A DNA stretch of 64,000 bases from Sphingopyxis sp. TUF1 (lineage in GTDB: Bacteria > Pseudomonadota > Alphaproteobacteria > Sphingomonadales > Sphingomonadaceae). Position 1 is the first letter of the stretch, and each line of letters begins with the position of its first letter. The stretch covers positions 2,178,001-2,242,000 of the forward strand of contig NZ_CP144683.1 of the NCBI RefSeq assembly GCF_036687315.1, written 5' to 3'. Of this stretch, positions 35,001-44,172 are shown piece by piece. A program made the position numbers and the translations under genes. The notes below the pieces were generated by a model that saw nothing but the letters and a program-made list of their open reading frames with translations, had not been told where the DNA came from and searched no databases.

Positions 35001-36569
35001 ATGGCGGCTTTCGCACGCATTCGTATGGTCATGCTCAGCGGCGTGGCCTGTTCCATTCTGGCCGCTTGCGGAGCCGACGGTGTGGCGTCGCCGGGCGACG
35101 GCGTGATCGTCGTCCCGCCACCGGCGCCGACCCCCACTCCGACCCCGACGCCTACGCCAACCCCGACCGGAGTGACCCCGGCCGCAAACTGCCCGACGAT
35201 TGCCGGACCGAACCAGCTGACCAACCTTGGCACCGTTTCGGGTCCCGGCGGCGAATGGCGCAACTGCGGCTTCCCCGAACGCTTCACGGCGACGACGGCG
35301 ATCCCGAAGGTCGCGGGTGTCATCTATTCGCTCCCCGGCCGCGTCGATGTCGGCACCGACCAGGGCGCTGCGAGCACCAACACCGTCGCGACGCTGACGA
35401 TCGATCCGGGCGTGACCATTTTCGGATCGACGGGCCTGTCCTACCTCGTCGTCAATCGCGGCAACAAGATCGACGCGGTCGGCACCCCGACGCAGCCGAT
35501 CATCTTCACCGGCCGTGGCAATGTCGTCGGTTCGGCGGGCGACGACACGTCACAGCTTTGGGGCGGCGTCGTCCTGCTCGGTCGTGCGCCGATTACCGAC
35601 TGCCTCGCGCCCGGCGCGGCCGAAGGCACTGTCGCCTGCGAACGCGACACCGAGGGTACGTCGAACGCGCTCTATGGCGGCGCGCAGCCGGCCGACAATT
35701 CGGGCCGCATGTCCTATGTGCAGATCCGCTACTCGGGCTTCATTCTCAGCGCCGACAAGGAATTGCAGGGTCTGACCCCTTCGGGCGTCGGTTCGGGTAC
35801 CCAGTTCGACCATATCCAGATCCACAACAGCTCGGACGACGGCATGGAAGTGTTCGGCGGCCGGCCGAACTTCAAGCATATGATCGTCACCGGTGCCGAG
35901 GACGACAGCTTTGACACCGACGTCGGTTACAAGGGCAATATCCAATATGCGATCGCTATTGGCCGTGCCGGCGGCGCGGTGGGCGATTCGATGATGGAAA
36001 TCGATTCGGACGGCAATGAACAGGCGGTTCCGCGCCAGAACGTCACCATTTCGAACTTCACCTTCATCCACCGCAACGCGAACAACAGCAACGCCGCTGC
36101 GATCCGCATTCGCGGCGGGGCCGATTACACCTTCGCAAACGGCCTGCTGACGACCGACACGTCGTGTTTCCGCATCGACAGCACGTCAACGACGCAGACG
36201 ACCGGAACCGACGAACAGGGGCCGCCGCGCTTCTTCTCGGTGTCGGCGAAGTGCAGTGCGTCGCGCCCGTTCCGCGGCGGCGGCAGTCCGGCGGTGAGCG
36301 ACGCGGAAGTTCAGGCGATCTTCAACGCCGGGACGAACAACCGCTTCGACTATACGCCCAGCCTGACCAGCCTGTTCGTCAACGGCGCGACCGAAACGGC
36401 TTTCGCTCCGTTCAACGCCAAGACGATCAACGCCTTCTTTGACACCACGGCCTATGTCGGCGCCGTCCGCGACGCCAATGACACCTGGTACCAGGGCTGG
36501 ACCTGCAATTCGGCGACCGCGAACTTCGGCACGTCGAGCGGCAGCTGCAGCGCCATCCCGACGACCTGA
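35001..36569 (+). CDS. Lipoprotein with Pro-Thr linker and beta-helix-like body
   Basis: 522 residues. The lipobox SILAAC gives an acylated Cys near residue 23. A linker of repeated Pro-Thr follows (about residues 40-58). The body has repeated short strands (GVTIFGSTGLSYLVVNRG, QPIIFTGRGNVVG, FDHIQIHNSSDDGMEVFG) like a right-handed beta-helix, and ends CNSATANFGTSSGSCSAI. It pairs with the TonB receptor at 36652 and follows a Pho box. In Caulobacter a phosphate-starvation lipoprotein is exported by type II secretion; a similar surface role here is plausible but unproven. GGAGA precedes the ATG. Confidence 0.8.
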   Translation: MAAFARIRMVMLSGVACSILAACGADGVASPGDGVIVVPPPAPTPTPTPTPTPTPTGVTPAANCPTIAGPNQLTNLGTVSGPGGEWRNCGFPERFTATTAIPKVAGVIYSLPGRVDVGTDQGAASTNTVATLTIDPGVTIFGSTGLSYLVVNRGNKIDAVGTPTQPIIFTGRGNVVGSAGDDTSQLWGGVVLLGRAPITDCLAPGAAEGTVACERDTEGTSNALYGGAQPADNSGRMSYVQIRYSGFILSADKELQGLTPSGVGSGTQFDHIQIHNSSDDGMEVFGGRPNFKHMIVTGAEDDSFDTDVGYKGNIQYAIAIGRAGGAVGDSMMEIDSDGNEQAVPRQNVTISNFTFIHRNANNSNAAAIRIRGGADYTFANGLLTTDTSCFRIDSTSTTQTTGTDEQGPPRFFSVSAKCSASRPFRGGGSPAVSDAEVQAIFNAGTNNRFDYTPSLTSLFVNGATETAFAPFNAKTINAFFDTTAYVGAVRDANDTWYQGWTCNSATANFGTSSGSCSAIPTT

Positions 36570-36651
36570 TCGCTCGCGATCCAATCGGGGAGCGGGCACG
36601 CCTGACGGGCTGGCCCGCTCCCTTCCTGCATATTCCTTGGGGACTTTCACC

Positions 36652-39348
36652 ATGACCAAGCGGCCGATCTTCGCCAGCCTGCTTCTCCTCAGTTCCGCGC
36701 TCGTCGCGCCCGCCGCGCTGGCGCAGGACGCCAGCGCCGGACCCGCTGCCGATACGCCGCCCGCCGCCCAAGCAACGGGCCCCGACGACGCGGCGCCCGC
36801 CGACGAGGACGGCGATATTTCGATTCCCGGCGGCGCCGATCAGGAAATCGTCGTAACCGGCCGCTACACTCCGAATATCGTCCGCGCGACACCTGAGGTG
36901 GTATCGTCGCTGTCGTCGGCCGACATCGCGCGCACCGGCGAAGGCGATATTTCGGGTTCGCTCCAGCGCGTGACCGGCCTGTCGGTCGTCGGCGGGGGCT
37001 TTGTTTATGTGCGCGGTCTTGGCGACCGTTATTCGCTCGCGCTTTTGAACGGGTCGCCGCTGCCGAGCCCCGAGCCCTTGAAGCGGGTGGTCCCGCTCGA
37101 CATCTTTCCCACCAACGTCATCGACTCGACGCTCGTGCAAAAGAGTTTCTCGGTGAACTTCCCCGGCGAGTTCGGCGGCGGCGTGATCAACCTCACGACC
37201 AAGGCGACCCCGCGCGAAACCTTCCTGACCTTTTCGGGCGGCATCGGCTGGGACAGCGAGACGACGAACGAACTTGGCTATACCTATTATGGCAGCGACA
37301 CCGACTGGACGGGCTTCGACGACGGCACGCGCGACGTTCCGCCGCTGCTGAAGGCGGCGTTGAAAAGCGGCAGGCCGATTATCGAGGGCGCCGACTTCAC
37401 CCAGGATGACCTCGAAGCGATCCAGATGGAGCTGGTGAACGCCGAAACCACGCTGCTGCAACAGAATAACCACATCCCGTTCAATTGGTCGGCGGGCATC
37501 ACCGGTGGCACGACGATCCAGCTTCCCGACGGCGAGCTCGGGATCATTGCTACGGCGGGGATCAGCAACAAGTGGCGCACGCGCGATACGTTGCAACAGA
37601 CGTCGGTGAACGACGACCTGTCGGGCGACCCGCAGACCAGCTATAACCGCGTCATCACCGACAATCGCATCGTCGTGAACGGACTGCTCGGCCTTGGGCT
37701 CGAGCTTGGCGATCACAAGATCCGCTGGACCAACCTTTATATCCGCGACACGCTGAAGCAGGCGCGCCTTGCGCTCGGCACCGATGCCAACCAGTCGGAC
37801 CGCGACATCATGAAGCAGGACACGGCGTGGTACGAACGCCAGCTGATCAACACGCAGCTGGTGGCCGAACTCGATTTCGATCGTTTCCAGCTCGACCTGC
37901 GCGGCAGCTATGCCAATTCGCAGCGCGAGGCGCCCTATGAGCGCGGCTTCACCTATGTGCGCACCAACCAGCCGGGCGATCCGGTCGGCGATCAGTTCGT
38001 CAACGACCTCGGCGGCAACCGCGGCGATGCGACGATCTCCTTTTCGGACCTGAATGAAGATCTTTGGTCGGGCGGCGTCGATTTGTCATACGAAGTCGCG
38101 CCGCGCATCACCGCCACGGTCGGTTATGCCTACAGCGATACGCACCGCATTTCCGAACGCCGGACCTTTCAGTTCCGTGCGTCCAACCTGCCGGTTTCGG
38201 TGCAGCAGCTTCGTCCCGATTACCTGCTCTCCGACGCGACGATCCAGCTTTACGACATTTCGCTGCTCGAAACCTCGGCGCAGGACGGCACCGCGGCGTT
38301 CGACGCCGGCCTGACGACCCACGCGGGTTACGCGCAGGTGCAGGCCGAGCTGGCGGCCGGGATCAACGTCAACGCCGGTGTGCGGTATGAGGAAGCGAAG
38401 CAGACCGTCGTGCCGATCGACCTGTTCGGGACGGGATCGTCGGCGATCGTCGCGACCAACCTCGACAATGACTATTGGCTGCCCGCGGTCACGCTGACCT
38501 GGGAAGTCGCGCCCGACATGCAGCTGCGCCTCAACGGGTCGAAAACGATCGCGCGCCCCCAGTTTCGCGAACTGGTGGCGCAGGTCTATCAGGATCCCGA
38601 TTCGAGCCGCCTGTTCCGCGGCAATCCGTCGCTGACCGACAGCGAGCTGTGGAACGCCGAAGCGCGCTACGAATGGTATTTCGACCGGGATCAGCGCCTG
38701 ACCGTCGCCGGATTCTACAAGTCGATCGACAATCCCATCGAAACCTATACCTCGATCTCGGATTCGTCGGTGAACAGCAGCTATGCCAACGCGCCAAAGG
38801 CGACGCTCTATGGTGCCGAATTCGAAGTGCAGAAACATGTTCCGCTGGACACGCTGTCGGACGCGCCCTTCTGGCAGAGCCGCCGCCTCGTTCTGATCGG
38901 CAATTACACTTACACCAAGTCGGAGATTAAGGTTGGTCCGGGCGATACGACCGTGATCAATGGCGTGGTGCAGGAAGCGGGCAACTTCTTTTTCGACGGC
39001 GCGCCGATGACCGGTCAGTCGGACCATCTTGTCAATGTCCAGATCGGGCTCGAGGATCAGGACAAGCTGTCGCAGCAGACCTTCCTCATTACCTACGCCA
39101 GCCCGCGCGTCACCAGTCGCGGCCCGTCGGGACAGCCCGACATTCGCGAAAAACCCGGCATTTCGGTCGATTTCGTCGCGCGGCAGGGAATTAATCTGCT
39201 CAACAAGGAAATCGAGCTGAAGTTCGAGGCGCGCAACCTGACCGGGCGCATCTACAAGGAAGTGCAGGAAGCGGGCGACAACAGGATATTTTTCAACCGT
39301 TACAAGCTGGGCCGGACCTTCTCGCTCAGCGCGTCGCTGAAATTCTGA
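36652..39348 (+). CDS. TonB-dependent receptor (phosphate-module partner)
   Basis: 898 residues with a signal peptide (LLLLSSALVAPAALAQ). There is no STN domain. TonB-box-like EIVVTGRYTP, plug elements (VYVRGLGDRYSLALLNG, INLTTKATPRE) and a beta-barrel ending in Phe (FSLSASLKF). It lies 82 bases after the lipoprotein gene and before gspC, so it is probably read from the Pho-box promoter. It may import a phosphorus compound released by type II secreted enzymes; the substrate is inference. Confidence 0.9.
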   Translation: MTKRPIFASLLLLSSALVAPAALAQDASAGPAADTPPAAQATGPDDAAPADEDGDISIPGGADQEIVVTGRYTPNIVRATPEVVSSLSSADIARTGEGDISGSLQRVTGLSVVGGGFVYVRGLGDRYSLALLNGSPLPSPEPLKRVVPLDIFPTNVIDSTLVQKSFSVNFPGEFGGGVINLTTKATPRETFLTFSGGIGWDSETTNELGYTYYGSDTDWTGFDDGTRDVPPLLKAALKSGRPIIEGADFTQDDLEAIQMELVNAETTLLQQNNHIPFNWSAGITGGTTIQLPDGELGIIATAGISNKWRTRDTLQQTSVNDDLSGDPQTSYNRVITDNRIVVNGLLGLGLELGDHKIRWTNLYIRDTLKQARLALGTDANQSDRDIMKQDTAWYERQLINTQLVAELDFDRFQLDLRGSYANSQREAPYERGFTYVRTNQPGDPVGDQFVNDLGGNRGDATISFSDLNEDLWSGGVDLSYEVAPRITATVGYAYSDTHRISERRTFQFRASNLPVSVQQLRPDYLLSDATIQLYDISLLETSAQDGTAAFDAGLTTHAGYAQVQAELAAGINVNAGVRYEEAKQTVVPIDLFGTGSSAIVATNLDNDYWLPAVTLTWEVAPDMQLRLNGSKTIARPQFRELVAQVYQDPDSSRLFRGNPSLTDSELWNAEARYEWYFDRDQRLTVAGFYKSIDNPIETYTSISDSSVNSSYANAPKATLYGAEFEVQKHVPLDTLSDAPFWQSRRLVLIGNYTYTKSEIKVGPGDTTVINGVVQEAGNFFFDGAPMTGQSDHLVNVQIGLEDQDKLSQQTFLITYASPRVTSRGPSGQPDIREKPGISVDFVARQGINLLNKEIELKFEARNLTGRIYKEVQEAGDNRIFFNRYKLGRTFSLSASLKF

Positions 39349-39380
39349 CGCCTGGAACGCGATTATCGGTAAGTTGAATC

Positions 39381-39456
39381 GTCATCCCGGCAAACGCCGG
39401 GATCTCACCGGATGGATTTCAGGCATCGGCGAGATCCCGGCCTTCGCCGGGATGAC
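39381..39456. repeat. Dispersed palindromic repeat (GTCATCCCGGC type)
   Basis: Two 26-base inverted arms (39381-39406 and 39431-39456) start GTCATCCCGG and end with the complement. It is an intergenic repeat downstream of the receptor gene, of a type common in sphingomonads, and could act as a bidirectional transcript end. Confidence 0.75.
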
Positions 39457-39508
39457 GGAGTTGCCGATCCGGCGCTTTGGCCCCACCCGTCTCGTCGGAC
39501 TCGCCCGG

Positions 39509-39559
39509 CTGACAAAAAACTGTAATCTTCCCGTCAACTGATTGTCACCGATCGTCATT
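39509..39559 (+). promoter_or_regulatory. PhoB-type direct-repeat array before gspC
   Basis: Heptamers CTGACAA (39509), CTGTAAT (39520), CCGTCAA (39531) and TTGTCAC (39542) recur every 11 bases; a further CGTCAT follows at 39553, one base out of phase. The geometry equals the Pho box. It lies 50-100 bases before gspC, so the secretion operon is probably phosphate regulated. Confidence 0.7.
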
Positions 39560-39608
39560 AGGCGATTCGCGAGGCACAGCGCATCAGTTGGGGGACAGGT
39601 AGACTTTC

Positions 39609-40478
39609 ATGGCGACGCTGATGTCCCGATCGGCCGTTCGGTTGCCCCGCGCCCTGCCGTCATGGCTGCGCGCGCGCGGCCGTTCGCCGCGTGCGATCTG
39701 GCCGCAATTGCTGGTCGGCCTGCTCGGCGCGCTGCTTTTGTGGCAGGCCGTTCGGCTGCTCTGGGTGCTGCTGACCCCGGTATCGCCGCTCGGCCCGTGG
39801 CAGCCGCAGACGGCGGTGATCGCGTCGCTCGCCGAACGGCGCGCGCTGTTCACCAGCCTCGATCCCTTTTTTCGCGGCGCGGCGCAGGGACCGGCGACGG
39901 CAACGGTCACGTCGGCGGGCCTGACTCTCTTTGGCATTAACCTCAACGAAGCTACGGGCGGCGGTTCGGCGATCATCGCGGGCGAGGACGGGGTGCAAAC
40001 CAGTTACGCTGTCGGCGAAGAGATTGCGCCGGGGCTGAAGCTCGCGGGCGTTGCCTTCGACCATGTGCTCCTCGATCGCGGCGGAGCGCGCGAAAGCCTG
40101 TTCCTCGACCAGAGCGGTGCTGCGGCGGTCACGAGTCCAGCGACGCCCTTGCCTGCGCCGACGGCCCAGGTCGGTGCCGCGGCGGCCAGCGGCGAACTGA
40201 CCGCGGCGGCGGTCAAGGCCGGGGTCGCCTTTGCGCCGCGCACCGAAAACGACCGCGTCACCGGCGTCGTCGTCCAGCCGACGGGCGACGGCGCCACCTT
40301 CCGCGCGGCGGGGCTGCGTCCGGGCGATGTCATTCGCGCGGTCGGCGGCCGCCCGATCGCGTCGGCGAGCGATGCCGCCGCGCTCGCCAACCAGTTTGTG
40401 CCGGGCGCGCGCATCGCGCTTGAAGTCGAACGCGGCGCCAGCGTCGTTCCCGTCGCCCTCTTCCTCTCAAAGCAATAG
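39609..40478 (+). CDS. gspC: Type II secretion protein GspC
   Basis: 289 residues. One inner-membrane segment (about 33-55, LLVGLLGALLLWQAVRLLWVL), then the homology region LTLFGINLNEATGGGSAIIA with VGEEIAPGLKLAGVAFDHVLL, then a C-terminal PDZ-like domain (FRAAGLRPGDVIRAVGGRPI). GspC links the inner-membrane platform to the GspD secretin. It is the first gene of the operon, right after the Pho box, and gspD begins five bases after its stop. Confidence 0.93.
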   Translation: MATLMSRSAVRLPRALPSWLRARGRSPRAIWPQLLVGLLGALLLWQAVRLLWVLLTPVSPLGPWQPQTAVIASLAERRALFTSLDPFFRGAAQGPATATVTSAGLTLFGINLNEATGGGSAIIAGEDGVQTSYAVGEEIAPGLKLAGVAFDHVLLDRGGARESLFLDQSGAAAVTSPATPLPAPTAQVGAAAASGELTAAAVKAGVAFAPRTENDRVTGVVVQPTGDGATFRAAGLRPGDVIRAVGGRPIASASDAAALANQFVPGARIALEVERGASVVPVALFLSKQ

Positions 40479-40483
40479 GTTTT

Positions 40484-42682
40484 ATGCGTCTCAAACTGTC
40501 CCTGATGCTCGCCGCCGCGCTCGTTTCCGCGAGCCCCGCGCCGGCGTTTGCCCAATATACGCTGAACGTTCGCGACGCCGACATTCGCGCCTTCATTCAG
40601 GATGCGGCGCGGGTCACCGGGCGGACCTTCGTCATCGACGGGCGCGTCAACGGCAAGGTGTCGGTCGTTACCGATCGGCCGCTGTCGCGCAGCGAATATT
40701 TCGAGATTTTCCTCGCGACGCTGCGCTCGAACGGCCTCGTCGCGGTGCCGGGGCCGAACGGCGCCTATCGCGTCCAGCCGATCGACGGCGCCGCGGCGCA
40801 GCCCGGCCGCATCGGCAGCAGCGGGGCGGCACAGAATCAGTTCGTCACCGAAATCATCCGCCTGCGCCACATCGACGCGGTGGCCGCGGTCGAAACGCTG
40901 CGCCCGCTGGTAAGCCCGCAGGGGTCGCTCACCGCCAATCGTAACGCCAACAGCCTGGTGGTTGCCGATTTCGCCGACAATATCCGCCGGATCCGATCGC
41001 TCGCAGCGAGCATCGACCGCGACAGTTCGACCAGCCAGATCGTGACGCTGAAAAATGCCGGCGCGCGCGAGATTGCCGCGGCGCTCCAGGCGCTCGTTCC
41101 CGCGGCCGGCGAGGGTGCGCAGGCACCGGTAGCAATCGTGCCGATCGACAGCAGTAACGCGATTGCGCTGCGCGGCGATCAATCGCTCGTCGCGCGATTC
41201 GTGGCGATGGCGAACGACCTTGATGCCAAGGCGGCGGGCGGCACGGAGCTGCGCGTCTATTGGCTTGAACATGCCAATGCCGAAACCTTGCTGCCGACGC
41301 TGCAACAGCTGATCGGCGGCGGCAGCGACCCGGCGCAAAAGGCGGGATTGCCGCCAGCATCGGAATCTTCGTCGGGGAGCGGCAGCAACGCCGCGCCAGC
41401 AGCCGCGGCGCCCGCGTCAAACTCGACGGGCGCCGGCGGGACGGGCAGCATCTCGACGCGCGGCCCGGCGATCGTCACGCGCTATGAGGGCGCCAACGCG
41501 ATCATCGTCGCGGCGAACAGCGAAGTACAGCGGATGCTCGGTGAGCTGATCCGTCAGCTCGACGCACGGCGACAGCAGGTTCTCGTCGAGGCGATTGTTG
41601 TCGAGATCGGCGACGACGCGGCCAAACGGCTGGGCGTCCAGTTCCTGCTCGGCGGCAAGAATATCCCCTTCGTCGCGACGAGCTACAGCAATGCCTCGCC
41701 CAATATCCTGACCCTGGGCGGCGCCTATGCCTCGACGCGGATCAGCGAGGAAACGACGACTACCGACGGCACCACCGTCGTCACCCAGACGACGAGCGCG
41801 CTCGGCGATGCGTTGCAGGAAGCGGCGGCGGCGCAGCTGCTGTCGGCGACGGGCGGCTTCGCGGGTTTTGCGGGCGACATTGGCAAGAACACCATCTTCG
41901 GCGCGATCATCAACGCGGTGAAATCGGACACGACGTCGAACCTGCTCGCCACTCCGCATATCGTGACGCTCGACAATCAGGCGGCGAAATTCCTCGTCGG
42001 ACAGGATGTGCCGATTACCACCGGCGAACAGCTGGGCGACAATTTCGAAAACGCCTTCCGCACCGTCCAGCGCGAAGAGGTCGGCATCAAGCTGGAGGTG
42101 ACGCCGCAGGTCAACGGCGCGGGCGAAGTGAAGATGTTCCTGCGCCAGGAAGTGTCGAGCGTCGCGGGGCCGGTGTCGTCGCGCAACAGCGACCTCATCC
42201 TCAACAAGCGCGCGTTCGAGACGGTACTCACCGTCGATGACGGCGAAATTCTGGCGATCGGCGGGCTGCTCAACGACGACGAGCGCAAGACGATCGAGCG
42301 TATCCCGCTATTGAGCGACATTCCGCTGCTCGGCGAGCTGTTCAAATCGCGGAGCCGCACGCGGTCGAAAACCAATCTGATGGTCTTCATCCGCCCGACG
42401 ATCCTGAAAAGCCGCGAGGACAATGCTGCGCTCACCGCGCGGCGCTATGGCTATATCCGCAATTTCCAACTCGAACGGAATCCCGATGTCGAACCGGCGA
42501 TCGACACGCTGGTGCGCGACTATATGGGCGCGACCCCGCCGTCGCCGCCGGCGCCGGGCGATGTGACCGTCGGGCCGGTCAACCTGCCCCAATTGCGCGG
42601 CGCGGACGGCGCCGTGATCCAGACCGACGTGCCGCCATCGGTTTCGCAGGCCCCCGCGCCTCCCACCGGAGACATTCCGTGA
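40484..42682 (+). CDS. gspD: Type II secretion secretin GspD
   Basis: 732 residues with a signal peptide. N0 (YTLNVRDADIRAFIQDAAR) and N1-N3 domains are followed by the secretin core (QDVPITTGEQLGDNFENAFR, VGIKLEVTPQVNG, LLSDIPLLGELFKSRS). A Ser/Ala/Gly-rich insertion lies in N3 at about residues 288-325. The protein ends in a Pro-rich tail and forms the outer-membrane channel. The stop overlaps the gspE start. Confidence 0.96.
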   Translation: MRLKLSLMLAAALVSASPAPAFAQYTLNVRDADIRAFIQDAARVTGRTFVIDGRVNGKVSVVTDRPLSRSEYFEIFLATLRSNGLVAVPGPNGAYRVQPIDGAAAQPGRIGSSGAAQNQFVTEIIRLRHIDAVAAVETLRPLVSPQGSLTANRNANSLVVADFADNIRRIRSLAASIDRDSSTSQIVTLKNAGAREIAAALQALVPAAGEGAQAPVAIVPIDSSNAIALRGDQSLVARFVAMANDLDAKAAGGTELRVYWLEHANAETLLPTLQQLIGGGSDPAQKAGLPPASESSSGSGSNAAPAAAAPASNSTGAGGTGSISTRGPAIVTRYEGANAIIVAANSEVQRMLGELIRQLDARRQQVLVEAIVVEIGDDAAKRLGVQFLLGGKNIPFVATSYSNASPNILTLGGAYASTRISEETTTTDGTTVVTQTTSALGDALQEAAAAQLLSATGGFAGFAGDIGKNTIFGAIINAVKSDTTSNLLATPHIVTLDNQAAKFLVGQDVPITTGEQLGDNFENAFRTVQREEVGIKLEVTPQVNGAGEVKMFLRQEVSSVAGPVSSRNSDLILNKRAFETVLTVDDGEILAIGGLLNDDERKTIERIPLLSDIPLLGELFKSRSRTRSKTNLMVFIRPTILKSREDNAALTARRYGYIRNFQLERNPDVEPAIDTLVRDYMGATPPSPPAPGDVTVGPVNLPQLRGADGAVIQTDVPPSVSQAPAPPTGDIP

Positions 42683-44172
42683 GCGACAGCGAACCGGCCG
42701 CACCCGCCGCGGTGCCGGTCGACATCCCCTATGGCTTTGCGCGCGCGCACGGCGTCGTCATCGCGCCGGGCGACGACGGCGTGTGGCTCGCGACCTTGCG
42801 CGAAGGCAGCGATCCCACGGTGCTGATCGAGGTGAAGCGCCATCTGTCGCAGCCGCTGCGCGTCGCGACCGCCGATGCCCCCGATTTCGACCGGCTGCTC
42901 TCCGATCATTATGCGATCGACAGCTCGGCCGCGGCGATGGCGGGGTCGGTCGGCAGCGACGGCCTCGACCTCGGCATCCCCAGCGCCGAAGACCTGCTCG
43001 ACAGCGCCGACGATGCCCCCGCGATCCGCCTGATCAACGCGATCATCGCCGAAGCGGTGCGGCAGGGCGTCAGCGACATCCATATCGAACCCTATGAAAG
43101 CGGGCTGGTCGTGCGGATGCGCGCCGACGGCGTGCTGCGCGAGCATCTGCGGATGCCACCCCACGTCGCGCCCGTCGTCGTCAGCCGCATCAAGGTGATG
43201 GCGCGGCTCGACATCGCCGAACGCCGCGTGCCGCAGGACGGCCGCATCGGGCTGACCCTCGCGGGCAAGGCGGTCGACGTGCGCGTTTCGACGCTGCCGA
43301 GCCGTGCGGGCGAGCGCGTCGTCATGCGTATCCTCGACAAGGACGCCGCGGGGATCGACTTCGACGTGCTTGGCTTGTCGGGCGAGGCGGACCGCATTTT
43401 GCGCGAGGCGCTGGCCGAACCCAATGGCATTATTCTCGTTACCGGGCCGACCGGATCGGGCAAGACGACGACGCTCTATGCGGCGCTCAAACAATTGAAC
43501 GATGGCCAGCGCAACATCCTGACCGTCGAAGACCCGGTCGAATATGCCGTCGATGGCGTCGGACAGACGCAGGTAAACAGCAAGGTCGGCCTCGACTTTG
43601 CCGCGGGGCTGCGCGCGATCCTGCGCCAGGATCCCGACGTCGTGATGGTCGGCGAAATCCGCGACCGCGAGACCGCCGACATTGCGGTGCAGGCGTCGCT
43701 CACGGGCCATCTCGTGCTATCGACCGTCCACACCAATGATGCGGTGGGGGCGATCACGCGCCTGAAGGACCTGAAGGTCGAACCCTTCCTCCTTGCCTCG
43801 ACCCTGCGCGCGGTGATCGCGCAGCGATTGGTTCGCAAGCTGTGCGACCAGTGCCGCGAGCCGGTGCAGGCCGACAACAGCGTGGCGGCGATGCTGGGGC
43901 TCGACATTGGCACCGTCATCTGGCGGCCCAAGGGTTGCGCCGCGTGCGGCGGCACGGGCTTCAAGGGCCGCATCGGCGTATTCGAGGCGATCAAGGTCGA
44001 CGAGACGGTGCGCCGCTATATCTATGCCGGCGGCGACGAGGCGATGATAGCGAAACACGCTTTCCTGAAATCGCCGACGCTTGCCTCGGCGGCGCGGTCG
44101 ATGGTTGCGAAGGGGCTGACGACCGCCGAGGAAGCGATCCGCGTGGCGCGGCGCGAGGATGTCGATGCCTGA
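42679..44172 (+). CDS. gspE: Type II secretion ATPase GspE
   Basis: 497 residues, GTG start overlapping the gspD stop (GTGA). Walker A GPTGSGKT (Lys262), Asp box, Walker B DPDVVMVGEIRD, His box, and a C-terminal zinc-type tetracysteine (CDQC near 390, CAAC near 420). It powers pseudopilus assembly from the cytoplasm. Confidence 0.96.
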   Translation: MSDSEPAAPAAVPVDIPYGFARAHGVVIAPGDDGVWLATLREGSDPTVLIEVKRHLSQPLRVATADAPDFDRLLSDHYAIDSSAAAMAGSVGSDGLDLGIPSAEDLLDSADDAPAIRLINAIIAEAVRQGVSDIHIEPYESGLVVRMRADGVLREHLRMPPHVAPVVVSRIKVMARLDIAERRVPQDGRIGLTLAGKAVDVRVSTLPSRAGERVVMRILDKDAAGIDFDVLGLSGEADRILREALAEPNGIILVTGPTGSGKTTTLYAALKQLNDGQRNILTVEDPVEYAVDGVGQTQVNSKVGLDFAAGLRAILRQDPDVVMVGEIRDRETADIAVQASLTGHLVLSTVHTNDAVGAITRLKDLKVEPFLLASTLRAVIAQRLVRKLCDQCREPVQADNSVAAMLGLDIGTVIWRPKGCAACGGTGFKGRIGVFEAIKVDETVRRYIYAGGDEAMIAKHAFLKSPTLASAARSMVAKGLTTAEEAIRVARREDVDA

